This document shows, piece after piece, positions 34,924 through 43,828 of a DNA stretch of 64,000 bases. The notes under the pieces were generated by a model that was given only the letters and a program-made list of their open reading frames with translations, made no database searches and had not been told where the DNA came from. The position numbers were made by a program, and so were the translations under genes. The stretch is from Microbispora catharanthi (GTDB lineage: Bacteria > Actinomycetota > Actinomycetes > Streptosporangiales > Streptosporangiaceae). The stretch is taken from assembly GCF_006334915.2 (NCBI RefSeq), contig NZ_VDMA02000007.1, positions 248,001 through 312,000 of the forward strand, given 5' to 3'. Numbering within the stretch: position 1 is the first letter of the stretch; each line of letters opens with the position of its first letter.

Positions 34924-36159
34924 GTGTTCGGGATCCTCCGGCCGTGTGCCCGCCACTCCTGCCCGTCCGTCCACGAGGCCTGGCGCGCGCACCTGTGCGG
35001 GCTCTGCCTGACGTTGCGGGACCGGCACGGACATCTGGCCCGCATGGCGACCAACTACGACGGCCTCATCCTGTCCGTCCTGACCGAGGCCCAGTCACAG
35101 GCCCAGTCACAGGCCCGGTCACGGGCCGGGGCCGGGCCGAACCGGCGGACCGCCGGGCCCTGCGCGCTGCGCGGCTTCCGGCCGGCGGAGGTGGTGCGGT
35201 CGGACGACCGGGGCGCCCGCCTGGCCGCCGTGGTCTCGCTGGCCCTCGCCTCGGGCAAGATCCGCGACCACGCGTCCGACGGCGACGGGATCGCGGCCCG
35301 GCGCGTGACCGGCGCCCCGATGCGCGCCACGGCCGCCGCCTGGGCCTCGGCCGCCCGGCGCGGCGCGGAGTCGATCGGCTTCGACACGGCCGTCCTGACC
35401 GAGGTCTCCGCCCGCCAGGCGCTGCTGGAGGCGTCCCCCGGGTGCGGGCTGCTCGACGTCACCGAGCCCACCGAGACCGCCGTGGCCGCGGCCTTCGCGC
35501 ACACCGCCACGCTCGCGGGCCGGCCGGGCAACGCCGAGAGCCTGCGCGAGGCCGGCCGCTTCTTCGGCCGGATCGCGCACCTGATCGACGCGGTCGAGGA
35601 CCTCGCCGAGGACCGGGCCCGCGGGGCGTACAACCCGCTGGACGCGACCGGCACCTCGCCCGCCGAGGCCCGGCGGGTGTGCGAGGAGGCGCTGCACGGG
35701 CTGCGCCTGGCCGTACGCGACCTCGACCTGGAGGAGCGGCACCTGGTCGAGGCGCTGCTGTGCGGCGAGACCCGCCGCGCCGTCGACCGGGCGTTCGGGC
35801 CGCGCGCCCACGGCGCCGCCTGCGCGGCGCACCGCATGCCGGCCGGGGACACCTCCCCCGCGCCCTTCGACGCCCCGCCCGGCGGGCCGCCGGAGGAGCC
35901 GTCGGGCGGGCGCCCGGGGATCGCGCTGACGGTGGTGGCCGGGATGACGACCTTCCTGACCTGCGGGCTCTACCGCCCGCCGTGGAGCGAGTATCGGCAG
36001 GAGCAGTGCATGGATCGCTGCTTCTGCAGCGGCTGCGACGGCTGCCCCGACTGCTCGGGATGCTGCGACTGCTGCTCGTCGTGCTCCGACTGCTCCGACT
36101 GCTGCTCGGGAGACGGCTGCTGCTGCGGGGACGGCTGCTGCTGCGACTGCGGCGCCTGA
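34924..36159 (+). CDS. DUF5685 protein with 21-cysteine C-terminal tail
   Basis: A 411-residue protein of the DUF5685 family, function unknown. The N-terminal part carries the family pattern MFGILRPCARHSCPSVHEAW with HLCGLCLTLRDRHGHLA (four to five Cys that may bind metal). The middle is helical and Ala-rich. Residues 362-411 (36007-36156) form a tail of 50 residues with 21 Cys mixed with Asp, Gly and Ser, metallothionein-like in composition, probably metal-binding or heavily modified. GTG 34924 follows AAGGAG at seven bases. The AQSQ repeat near residue 57 comes from a 12-bp DNA repeat at about 35090-35125. Confidence 0.85.
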   Translation: MFGILRPCARHSCPSVHEAWRAHLCGLCLTLRDRHGHLARMATNYDGLILSVLTEAQSQAQSQARSRAGAGPNRRTAGPCALRGFRPAEVVRSDDRGARLAAVVSLALASGKIRDHASDGDGIAARRVTGAPMRATAAAWASAARRGAESIGFDTAVLTEVSARQALLEASPGCGLLDVTEPTETAVAAAFAHTATLAGRPGNAESLREAGRFFGRIAHLIDAVEDLAEDRARGAYNPLDATGTSPAEARRVCEEALHGLRLAVRDLDLEERHLVEALLCGETRRAVDRAFGPRAHGAACAAHRMPAGDTSPAPFDAPPGGPPEEPSGGRPGIALTVVAGMTTFLTCGLYRPPWSEYRQEQCMDRCFCSGCDGCPDCSGCCDCCSSCSDCSDCCSGDGCCCGDGCCCDCGA

Positions 36160-36208
36160 CCGCCGGGCTCCCGACGCCGGGCTCCTGACGCCGGGGGCCC
36201 GGCGGCGC

Positions 36209-37249
36209 TCACGCGAGCGCGGTCCGGCCGTCCGTGCCCGGGAGCCGGTCGTAGGGGACCGCATGGCTCGTGCGGCCGCGGAATCCGGTGGTGGTCGTCG
36301 CGGTGAACAGGGAGTTGAGCAGCGCCTCCTCGACCGCGTCCATGACCGCGGCGAAGACGGGGTTCAGCGCCTCGTCGGGCAGGGGCGGGAGCCGCGGCGG
36401 CGCCGTCGTGAAGGCGATCGCGTAGTCGCCGCTGCCGTTGGAGTACGACGCGCCCACACGGCCCATCGCGAAGACCGCCCGGCGGGCGAGGCGGCCTAGC
36501 CGGCGTGCGTCGAGCGGCGCGTCGGTGGCCACCACGATCATGCAGGAGCCACCGGCCTGTTCGTGATGACGAGCCCCCGGGATGAGTTCGCCGACCGGCA
36601 TCGGGACACCGCGGACGGTCAGCACGCCGCCGAAATTGGCCTGGACGAGCGCTCCGACCGTGACCGGAGCCCCGTCCACCACCTGCCGCCGGGAGGAGGT
36701 GCCGATGCCGGCCTTGAACCCCAGGGCCGTCGTCCCGGTGCCCGCCCCCACGCATCCCTCCCCGGGCAGCCCGCCGGACGCTCCCTCCAGCGCGTCGAGA
36801 ACGTGCCGTTCGGCGACGGGGCGGCGCCGGATGTCGGACAGGAAGCCGTCGTTGGTCTCGCCCACCAGGGGATTGAAGGAGATGCCGTCCGGGCGGCGGC
36901 CCATCAGATAGGTGAGCAGCGCGTCGGCGGCCCGGAACACCGACAACGTGGCGGTCAGGACGACGGGTGACTCCAGCACGCCGAGTTCGTCGACCTGGGT
37001 CGAGCCGACCAGCTTGCCGTACCCGTTGCCGGCGTAGACGGCCGCGGGCAGGTTCCGCCGCCCGGCGGTCAGCTGCCGGGGGACGACGGCGGTGACCCCG
37101 GTGTGGAGATCGGCGCCGTCGTCGATCGTGGTGTGACCCACCAGGACCCCTTCGACATCGGTGATCGCGTTCAGCGGCCCGGTCGGCAACCCGCCGACGA
37201 CGACGCCCAGCGAGCGCGCCCGTGCGCGCCCGTTCAGGTGGTTGTCCAT
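36209..37249 (-). CDS. P1-family (DmpA-like) self-processing aminopeptidase
   Basis: A 346-residue Ntn-hydrolase-type enzyme. P1 peptidases such as DmpA and BapA cleave between a Gly and Ser to expose an N-terminal Ser nucleophile and then remove N-terminal residues, including beta-amino acids, from short peptides. The processing site is visible as AGGSCMIVVATDAPLDA. The substrate region NAITDVEGVLVGHTT and NPLVGETNDGFLSDIR is typical. AAGAGGAAC precedes ATG 37249. It is convergent with the DUF5685 gene and divergent from the beta-helix gene. Confidence 0.9.
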   Translation of the reverse strand: MDNHLNGRARARSLGVVVGGLPTGPLNAITDVEGVLVGHTTIDDGADLHTGVTAVVPRQLTAGRRNLPAAVYAGNGYGKLVGSTQVDELGVLESPVVLTATLSVFRAADALLTYLMGRRPDGISFNPLVGETNDGFLSDIRRRPVAERHVLDALEGASGGLPGEGCVGAGTGTTALGFKAGIGTSSRRQVVDGAPVTVGALVQANFGGVLTVRGVPMPVGELIPGARHHEQAGGSCMIVVATDAPLDARRLGRLARRAVFAMGRVGASYSNGSGDYAIAFTTAPPRLPPLPDEALNPVFAAVMDAVEEALLNSLFTATTTTGFRGRTSHAVPYDRLPGTDGRTALA

Positions 37250-37351
37250 GACGTTCCTCTTGTCGGTGTCACACCCCGCGGTACGCGGAGCGTTCGCGGG
37301 CCGGTCCGCCGGAGCGCCGGCCCCTTCGAAGATCGGCGATATCGTCGGCCT

Positions 37352-38938
37352 ATGGGAAGATCGCGGCCCCCTTTCCGCCGGCTCACCCCCGCCGAGCGAC
37401 GGCTCTGGGACGCCTACCCCACCGGCGGCTGGGTCGACCTGCGCCATGGCCGGGAGACGGACGCCTCCTCCGGCGGCGCGTGGGGCTCGAAAGGCTTGTG
37501 GGGCCGCTCCCGGGTGGTCCGGGCGGAGGTGATCTCCGCCCTGGTGCTCGACCGGGGCATCGGCGGATCGGGCCGGGTGCCGGGCGTCCGGCTCGCCGGA
37601 GCGCGGATCGTCGGCGATCTCAACCTGTCCGACGCCACGATCGAGGCGAAGGTCCACCTGCTCGACTGCCACATCGCCGGAACGGTCTCGCTCAACGACG
37701 CCAGGACCAGGGGCGTGCGGCTGCGGCGCTGCGACATCTTCCGCTTCCGGGCCAGCCGGGCCACGGTCGACGGGCTCCTCGACCTCGACGGATCGGTCGT
37801 CCGCGCGGGGGTGCGCCTGGACAACGCCCACGTGACCGGGCAGCTCCGGCTCTCCGGCACGCGGGTGGGCACCCCCGGTGAGGCGCCATACCGGGAACCG
37901 GGGGCGGACCCGCCGGAGGCGGGCTCCTGGAACGGGCCCGAGGGATCGGAGGAGCCGCGGACCTGGGAGTCGGTCGCGCTGTGGGCCGGCGGGCTCGTCG
38001 TGGACGGCAGCGCCTTCTTACGCGACATGCGGGCCACGGGCGGCCTGCGGCTGATCGGCGCCCGCTTCTCCAGCGGGCTCTACCTCCAGGGCGCCGTCGT
38101 CACCGCGGACGGCAGCCCCGCCGTGCACGCCGACCACCTGCAGGCCGCCGCGGCCGAGCTCGGCGCGGGTTTCACCGCCCACGGAACCGTACGGCTGCGC
38201 GGCGCGCGCATCGGCGGGGTCCTGTCGTTCCACGGGGCGGTGTTGCGGGCGCGGGGCCGGGTGCTGCACCTGAGCCACATGCAGGCGGACGAGCTCATCC
38301 TGCTGCCCGAGTCGATCGAGGGCGAGGTCAACCTCGGCTACTCCCGCTTCGGTGTGCTGTTCGACCGTCCGGAGAGCTACCCGGGCGACGTACGGCTCAA
38401 CGGGCTGACGTACGAGTCGCTGCGCGGGCCCGCGACCTTGGCGGACCGGCTCTCCTGGCTGCGGCGCGACCCCGGAGGCTACCGCCCCCAGCCGTACGAG
38501 CAGCTGGCCGCCTACTGCCGGCGGATCGGGCACGAGCCTGACGCGCGCCGGGTGCTGCTGGCCAGGCAGCGGGCGCGGCGGCGGACGCTGCGGGTGCCCG
38601 GGCGGCTGTGGGGCCGGCTGCTCGACGGGCTCGTCGGCTACGGCTACCGGCCCTGGCTCGCCGGCCTGTGGGCCGCGCTGCTCCTCGCGACGGGTACGGC
38701 GATCTTCACGCAGTGGCCGCCGCACCAGATCGGGCTGGACGAGTCGCGCCACTTCAACGCCTTCGTCTACACGCTCGACCTGCTCGTGCCGGTGAGCGTG
38801 TTCGAGCAGCGGGGCGCCTGGGAGCCGGCCGGATTGACCCAGTGGCTGGCGAACGGCCTGATCGCCGCGGGCTGGATCCTCGCCACCGCGCTCATCGCCG
38901 GCGCGAGCAGGCTCCTGCGGCCGTCCAACGCCCCCTGA
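37352..38938 (+). CDS. beta-helix (pentapeptide-like) membrane-anchored protein
   Basis: A 528-residue protein. Residues 70-370 are built of short strands spaced like a right-handed beta-helix (ARIVGDLNLSDATIEAKVHL, GGLRLIGARFSSGLYLQGAV). The C-terminal 130 residues hold an Arg-rich helix with QPYEQLAAYCRRIGHEPDAR, then two to three membrane helices. Similar proteins in streptomycetes are labelled membrane-associated oxidoreductase, without biochemical proof. No redox motif is visible. ATG 37352 is six bases after TATCGT, so the transcript may be leaderless. It may act as a scaffold or sensor at the membrane. Confidence 0.8.
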   Translation: MGRSRPPFRRLTPAERRLWDAYPTGGWVDLRHGRETDASSGGAWGSKGLWGRSRVVRAEVISALVLDRGIGGSGRVPGVRLAGARIVGDLNLSDATIEAKVHLLDCHIAGTVSLNDARTRGVRLRRCDIFRFRASRATVDGLLDLDGSVVRAGVRLDNAHVTGQLRLSGTRVGTPGEAPYREPGADPPEAGSWNGPEGSEEPRTWESVALWAGGLVVDGSAFLRDMRATGGLRLIGARFSSGLYLQGAVVTADGSPAVHADHLQAAAAELGAGFTAHGTVRLRGARIGGVLSFHGAVLRARGRVLHLSHMQADELILLPESIEGEVNLGYSRFGVLFDRPESYPGDVRLNGLTYESLRGPATLADRLSWLRRDPGGYRPQPYEQLAAYCRRIGHEPDARRVLLARQRARRRTLRVPGRLWGRLLDGLVGYGYRPWLAGLWAALLLATGTAIFTQWPPHQIGLDESRHFNAFVYTLDLLVPVSVFEQRGAWEPAGLTQWLANGLIAAGWILATALIAGASRLLRPSNAP

Positions 38939-38985
38939 CACCCGTCACCGGTCTGGCGGCCGGCGGGCAAGGGCGGATGCGACGC

Positions 38986-40041
38986 TCAGCGTGCGGGGGT
39001 CTCGACGCGCAGGCGCGGGAGGCTCTCGGGGTACTTCTCGCGGATGAACTTCACCAGGTGCTCGCGGATGTCGCAGCGCAGGTCGAAGGCGCTCGCCGAG
39101 TCGGCCGCGCTCATCAGGGCGCGCAGTTCGACCAGCCCCTCCGGGGTGATGTCGGTGACCTGGAGCGTCCAGTCCTTCTGGTCCCACAGCGGGTTCTCCC
39201 GCAGCGCCCGGTAGAGCTCGGTGCGCACCTCCTCGACCGGGATCGACCAGTCCACCCGGAGGTACACGCTGCCGAGGATGCGGCTCTCGTGGCGCGTCCA
39301 GTTCTCGAACGGATTGGTGGTGAAGTAGGACACGGGCAGGATGAGCCGCCGCTCGTCCCACAGGCGCAGCGCCACGTAGGTGAGGGTCAGCTCCTCGATG
39401 CGGCCCCACTCGTCCTCCACCACGACCACGTCGTCGAGCCGCAGCGCGTCGCTGAAGGCGAGCTGCAGCCCGGCCAGCATGTTGCCGAGCGTGGACTGGG
39501 CCGCGATGCCGCCCACCACGCCGGCGATCCCCGCGGAGGCGAGCAGTCCCGCGCCGAGCGCCCGCACCTGCGGGAAGGTGAACAGCATCGCCCCCAGCGC
39601 GAGCACCACGACGACCGCCGCCGACACCCGGCGCACCAGTGTGATCTGGGTGCGGATGCGCCGGGCGCGGCGGTTGCGCTCGCCCTCGACCCGCGTCAGC
39701 CGGTCGAGGACGACGTCGGTCACCGCGTACGCCGCCTGGATCATCAACCAGGTCACGCAGGCGATCAGCAGCAGCGCGAGCACGCGCTGGAAGCCGTTGG
39801 AGTCCGACCCGGGCATGTCGGGGTCGTAGGCCGCCTTGACGGTGCCCACCACGGCCGAGGCGAAGCCCGGCCAGGTGCACCTGCGCACGAACGGCCCGGC
39901 GAGCGCCCACCGCTCCCCTATCAGGCGCGATTTCAGCACCCGCCGGACCAGTTCCACCGCGACGATCGCGGCGGCCACGGCGATCGCCAAGGTCGCCCAG
40001 TTCCACGCTGCCGCTGTGACGGCGCCCCCTGTCGTCGTCAT
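38986..40041 (-). CDS. MscS-family mechanosensitive ion channel
   Basis: A 351-residue channel with three to four N-terminal helices and a cytoplasmic beta/alpha vestibule. The pore helix and beta-domain hallmark is GVVGGIAAQSTLGNMLAGLQ followed by DDVVVVEDEWGRIEELT and WDERRLILPVSYF. The family opens under membrane tension to relieve osmotic shock. GGGAACG precedes ATG 40041. It lies 44 bp behind nrdB on the same strand, so it may be read through from the B12-controlled operon or have its own promoter. Confidence 0.92.
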   Translation of the reverse strand: MTTTGGAVTAAAWNWATLAIAVAAAIVAVELVRRVLKSRLIGERWALAGPFVRRCTWPGFASAVVGTVKAAYDPDMPGSDSNGFQRVLALLLIACVTWLMIQAAYAVTDVVLDRLTRVEGERNRRARRIRTQITLVRRVSAAVVVVLALGAMLFTFPQVRALGAGLLASAGIAGVVGGIAAQSTLGNMLAGLQLAFSDALRLDDVVVVEDEWGRIEELTLTYVALRLWDERRLILPVSYFTTNPFENWTRHESRILGSVYLRVDWSIPVEEVRTELYRALRENPLWDQKDWTLQVTDITPEGLVELRALMSAADSASAFDLRCDIREHLVKFIREKYPESLPRLRVETPAR

Positions 40042-40085
40042 GGCGTTCCCTTTGCCCTTTACGGGAGCGCCGAAAACCGGATGAG

Positions 40086-41090
40086 TCAGAAGGCCTCGTC
40101 GAAACTGACGTCACCCTCGACGGCCACCTGGTAGGCCGAGACCCGGCGCTCGAAGAAGTTCGCCAGCTCCTGCACGTCCTGGAACTCCATGAACGGGAAG
40201 GGGTTGTCCGTGCCGTATCGCGCGGGCAGGCCGAGCCGGGTGAGCCTGCGGTCGGCGACGTACTCCAGGTAGCGCCGCATGTTGCCGGCGCTCATGACGC
40301 CGTGCCCGTCGCCGCACAGATCGCGGGCGAAGGCGAGCTCGGCGGCGACCGCCTCCTCCATCATCCGCGTCACCTGGGCCCCCAGGTCGTCGTCGAAGAG
40401 GTCCGGCTCCTCGCGGCGTACGGTGTCCACCACCTCGAAGGCGAACTCCATGTGCATCGACTCGTCGCGGAACACCCAGTTGGTGCCGGTCGCGAGGCCG
40501 CCGAGCAGCCCGCGCGAGCGGAACCAGTAGACGTACGCGAAGGCGCCGTAGAAGAACAGCCCCTCGATGCAGGCGGCGAAGCAGACGAGGTTGAGCAGGA
40601 AGGCCCGCTGGTCCTCCCGGGTCTCCAGCCGGTTCAGCTCGCTGATGGAGTCGATCCAGCGGAAGCAGAACTCGGCCTTGGCGCGGATCGACGGGATGTG
40701 CTCGACGGCGGCGAACGCCTTCACCCGCTCGTCGTGGTCGGGCAGGTAGGTGTCCAGCAGGGTCAGGTAGAACTGGACGTGCACCGCCTCCTCGAACAGC
40801 TGCCTGCTGAGGTAAAGGCGCGCCTCGGGGGCGTTCACGTGCTGGTAGAGGTTCAGCACCAGGTTGTTGGCCACGATCGAGTCGCCGGTGGCGAAGAACG
40901 CCACGAGCCGGTTGATCAGGTGCCGTTCCCCCTCGTCGAGGGTCGCGAGGTCGGCGAGATCGGAGGCGAGATCGACCTCCTCGACCGTCCAGGTGTTCCT
41001 GATCGCCGCGCGGTACCTCTCGTAGAACCCCGGGTAGCGCATCGGGCGCAGAGTCAGGTCCATACCGGGGTCGAGCAGCATCGTTCTCAT
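40086..41090 (-). CDS. nrdB: class I ribonucleotide-diphosphate reductase beta subunit
   Basis: A 334-residue radical-generating subunit. Di-iron ligands are visible: Asp in FFATGDSIV, Glu/His in FEEAVHVQFY, Glu in CIEGLFFYG, Glu/His in FRDESMHMEF. The radical Tyr is the one in HVQFY, four residues after the His. ATG 41090 overlaps the nrdA stop (ATGA) with GAGG seven bases upstream, so it is preferred over ATG 41096. Works with NrdA to make deoxyribonucleotides aerobically. Same transcript as nrdA under NrdR and B12 control. Confidence 0.96.
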   Translation of the reverse strand: MRTMLLDPGMDLTLRPMRYPGFYERYRAAIRNTWTVEEVDLASDLADLATLDEGERHLINRLVAFFATGDSIVANNLVLNLYQHVNAPEARLYLSRQLFEEAVHVQFYLTLLDTYLPDHDERVKAFAAVEHIPSIRAKAEFCFRWIDSISELNRLETREDQRAFLLNLVCFAACIEGLFFYGAFAYVYWFRSRGLLGGLATGTNWVFRDESMHMEFAFEVVDTVRREEPDLFDDDLGAQVTRMMEEAVAAELAFARDLCGDGHGVMSAGNMRRYLEYVADRRLTRLGLPARYGTDNPFPFMEFQDVQELANFFERRVSAYQVAVEGDVSFDEAF

Positions 41091-43411
41091 TGGCATGCCT
41101 CGCAGATCTCCGGGTTCTCAAGGGAGCAGGCGACCGCCTCGGCGGGGGTGACGGCCGGCACGGTGGTCTGGGCGATCCGCGTCGCCGGACGGGAGCGCAG
41201 ATAGTAGGTGGTCTTCAGGCCCGACCGCCAGGCGTAGGCGTACATCGAGGAGAGCTTGCCGATGGTGGGGGCGGCCATGAAGAGGTTGAGCGACTGCGAC
41301 TGGTCGACGTACGGCTGCCGCGCGGCGGCCAGGTCGACGAGCGCCTTCTGCGGCAGCTCCCAGGCGGTGCGGTAGAGCGTCTTGAGCTCGTCCGGGACGG
41401 CGGCGATCTCCTGGATCGAGCCGTCGTTGAGTTTGATCGCGTCGCGCATCGGCTTGGTCCACAGGCCGAGAGCCTGAAGGTCCCGCACGAGATACCGGTT
41501 GACCTGGAGGAACTCCCCCGACAGCGTCTCACGCTTGAAGACGTTGGACACCTGCGGCTCGACGCACTCGTAGCAGCCCGCGATCGAGGCGATCGTGGCC
41601 GTCGGCGCGATCGCCACGAGCAGGGAGTTGCGCAGCCCGGTCCGCGCGATCCTGGCCCGCAGCGCGGCCCACTCCTCGGGATGCGCCGGGGCGCACGGGT
41701 AGTGGTCGAGGTGCAGGACGCCGTCCGCCGCCCGCGTCTCCTCGTAGGCGGGGTGGCGCCCGCGTTCGGCGGCCAGGTCGGCCGAGGTGCCGTACGCCGC
41801 GAGCGCGATCTCCTCGGCGATGCGGGTCGACAGCGCCAGCGCCTCCGGCGAGTCGAACGGCAGGCGCAGCGCGAAGAACACGTCGGCGAGGCCCATGACG
41901 CCGAGCCCCACGGGCCGCCACTTCCGGTTCGCCGCCTCCGCCTCGGGCGTCGGGTAGAAGCCGAGGTCGATCGTCCGGTCCAGGAACCGTACGGCGGTGC
42001 GGACGGTGGCGCGCAGCCCGCCGAAGTCGACGGCGTCGCCCTCGGGGGTCAGGTGCGCGGCGAGGTTGACCGAGCCGAGGTTGCAGACGGCGGTCTCGCC
42101 GTCGCTGGTGACCTCCAGGATCTCGGTGCACAGGTTGGACAGGTGGATGACGTTGCCGGGCCGCGCGGTCTGGTTGGAGGCCCGGTTGGCGGCGTCCTTG
42201 AACGTCATCCAGCCGTTGCCCGTCTGGGCGAGGGTGCGCATCATCCGGGCGTACAGGGCGCGGGCCGGCACCTGCCGGACGTATCGCCCGGCGGCCTCCA
42301 GCTCGCGATAGCGGGCGTCGAACGCCTCGCCCCACAGGTCGGTCAGCTCGGGGGCCTCCTTGGGGTCGAACAGCGACCACGTGCCGTCCGCCTCGACGCG
42401 GCGCATGAACTCGTCGGGCACCCAGTTGGCCAGGTTGAGGTTGTGCGTGCGGCGCGACTCCTCGCCCGTGTTGTCGCGAAGCTCCAGGAACTCCTCGATG
42501 TCGGCGTGCCAGGTCTCCAGGTAGACGCAGGCCGCGCCCTTGCGCCTGCCGCCCTGGTTGACGGCCGCCACCGACGCGTCGAGCGTGCGCAGCCAGGGGA
42601 CGATGCCGTTGGACAGGCCGTTGGTGCCCCGGATCAGCGATCCGCGCGAGCGCACCCGCGTCCAGGCGATGCCGATGCCGCCGGAGTACTTCGACAGCCG
42701 CGCCACCTGGCCGTACCGCTCGTAGATGCTCTCCAGCTCGTCGCGGGGCGAGTCGAGCAGGAAGCACGACGACAGCTGCGGCCGGCGCGCGCCCGAGTTG
42801 AACAGCGTCGGAGAGCTGGGCAGGTAGGCCAGTGTGGACATCAGGCCGTACAGCTCGGCCGCCTCGGCCACCGTGGCAGACAGGCCGCAGGCGACGCGCA
42901 GCAGGAAGTGCTGCGGGCGTTCGAGCACGCGCCGGGTGACCGGGTGGCGCAGCAGGTAGCGGTCGTAGACCGTGCGCAGCCCGAAGTACTCGAACCGGTC
43001 GTCGGCCGCCGGGTCGATCAGCGCGTCGAGCGCCTCGGCCTCGCCGGCCACGAACGCGGCGACGGCGTCGCCCAGCAGCCCGGCGGCGTGGGCGGCGGCG
43101 ACCGACTCCGAGAAGGTGCGCACCCCCTCGGCCGCCGTCTCCTCCGCGATCAGCCCGCTCAGCAGCCGGGCCGCCCGGCGTGAGTTCTCCGGGTCGGCGA
43201 TGACCCCGGCCGCCGCCTCCTCGATCGCCTGCCGGACGGCCGCCGCGTCCCACGCGTCGTCCGCGCGGGCCTCGGCCTGCCGCAGGGCGCCGCCGGCGGG
43301 GACGGAGCCGTGCGGGGCGTCGGGTCCGCGGTCTCCCGCCGGAGCCCGCGGCCCGCCGCGCTCACGTGAAGCGGGGTCCGCGGACGCGGAGGCCGGGTCG
43401 GTGATGGTCAT
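41087..43411 (-). CDS. nrdA: class I ribonucleoside-diphosphate reductase alpha subunit
   Basis: A 774-residue catalytic subunit. Key residues: substrate-site Cys in LSSCFLLDS, active-site NLCTEILEVTSD (Asn, Cys, Glu), partner Cys in AVCNLGSVNL, the tyrosine pair in KTTYYLRSRP and the C-terminal redox pair in ICEACQ. A classical N-terminal ATP cone is not seen, which suggests no overall dATP inhibition. ATG 43411 follows GGAGAGGG and opens MTITDP. The frame extends upstream into the leader but is not needed. Expression should fall when adenosylcobalamin is present because of the riboswitch upstream, leaving a B12-dependent class II enzyme to serve the cell, as described in Streptomyces. Confidence 0.96.
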   Translation of the reverse strand: MTITDPASASADPASRERGGPRAPAGDRGPDAPHGSVPAGGALRQAEARADDAWDAAAVRQAIEEAAAGVIADPENSRRAARLLSGLIAEETAAEGVRTFSESVAAAHAAGLLGDAVAAFVAGEAEALDALIDPAADDRFEYFGLRTVYDRYLLRHPVTRRVLERPQHFLLRVACGLSATVAEAAELYGLMSTLAYLPSSPTLFNSGARRPQLSSCFLLDSPRDELESIYERYGQVARLSKYSGGIGIAWTRVRSRGSLIRGTNGLSNGIVPWLRTLDASVAAVNQGGRRKGAACVYLETWHADIEEFLELRDNTGEESRRTHNLNLANWVPDEFMRRVEADGTWSLFDPKEAPELTDLWGEAFDARYRELEAAGRYVRQVPARALYARMMRTLAQTGNGWMTFKDAANRASNQTARPGNVIHLSNLCTEILEVTSDGETAVCNLGSVNLAAHLTPEGDAVDFGGLRATVRTAVRFLDRTIDLGFYPTPEAEAANRKWRPVGLGVMGLADVFFALRLPFDSPEALALSTRIAEEIALAAYGTSADLAAERGRHPAYEETRAADGVLHLDHYPCAPAHPEEWAALRARIARTGLRNSLLVAIAPTATIASIAGCYECVEPQVSNVFKRETLSGEFLQVNRYLVRDLQALGLWTKPMRDAIKLNDGSIQEIAAVPDELKTLYRTAWELPQKALVDLAAARQPYVDQSQSLNLFMAAPTIGKLSSMYAYAWRSGLKTTYYLRSRPATRIAQTTVPAVTPAEAVACSLENPEICEACQ

Positions 43412-43561
43412 CAGATGCCCTCTCCTCGTCGTTCCGTGTCCCGGCCGGACCTGAGGGGAGGCATGCCGCGGCGCACGCGCACGAGAGGGAACCGTGCCGT
43501 GACGTTGCGGCGAGCCCGCCCTCGGGGCCCGGCGCGGGGCGCGCGCCCATGCGCGCGCGTC

Positions 43562-43768
43562 ACTGGCAGGTCTTCGGACTCGCGGGCGTCCGGACGGGCT
43601 CGCGCCCACCGGTCCTACTGGCCGTCGCTTCCCGGGCGCGCTCGCGCCCAGTGCTGACAAACACAGTGCTCAAGGCACGGTGCTCACGGCGGTCGTTCCC
43701 GCTCACCGCTGCGGGGCAGTCCCGGATTCGCACCGGGTTCCCTCTTGCCTCACCTGGGGTGAACCAGC
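43562..43768 (-). ncRNA. cobalamin (AdoCbl) riboswitch in the nrdAB leader
   Basis: Read on the minus strand, the leader has the conserved core GGTGCGAATCCGGGACTGCC followed by CGCAGCGGTGAGCGGGAACGA (43670-43730), preceded by AGGTGAGGCAAGAGGGAACC. It ends with the B12 box AGTCCGAAGACCTGCC (43580-43565). All elements are in the order of the cobalamin family. It lies 150 bases before nrdA. Binding of adenosylcobalamin is expected to reduce expression. The B12-riboswitch control of class Ia nrdABS in Streptomyces is an established precedent. Confidence 0.93.
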
Positions 43769-43778
43769 AACGCGATGG

Positions 43779-43827
43779 ATCCTACATCTTGTGGCCCTTC
43801 CCGCAAGCGCCCCTACAAGTTGTGTTT
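43779..43827 (-). promoter_or_regulatory. nrdAB promoter with paired NrdR-box-like sites
   Basis: On the minus strand TTGCGG (43806-43801), 16 bp, TAGGAT (43784-43779) form a sigma-70-type promoter just before the riboswitch. Two related palindromes, CTACATCTTGTGG (43782-43794) and CTACAAGTTGTGT (43813-43825, plus strand), begin exactly 31 bp apart, three helical turns, the spacing known for NrdR boxes. One overlaps the -10 region and the other lies upstream of -35, fitting repression by NrdR when (d)NTP pools are high. Confidence 0.75.
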
Positions 43828-43828
43828 T

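Noticed and set aside
35085-35130. 12-bp tandem repeat in the DUF5685 gene
   Set aside because: It is a short low-complexity run encoding AQSQ units in a linker, with no sign of a separate function.
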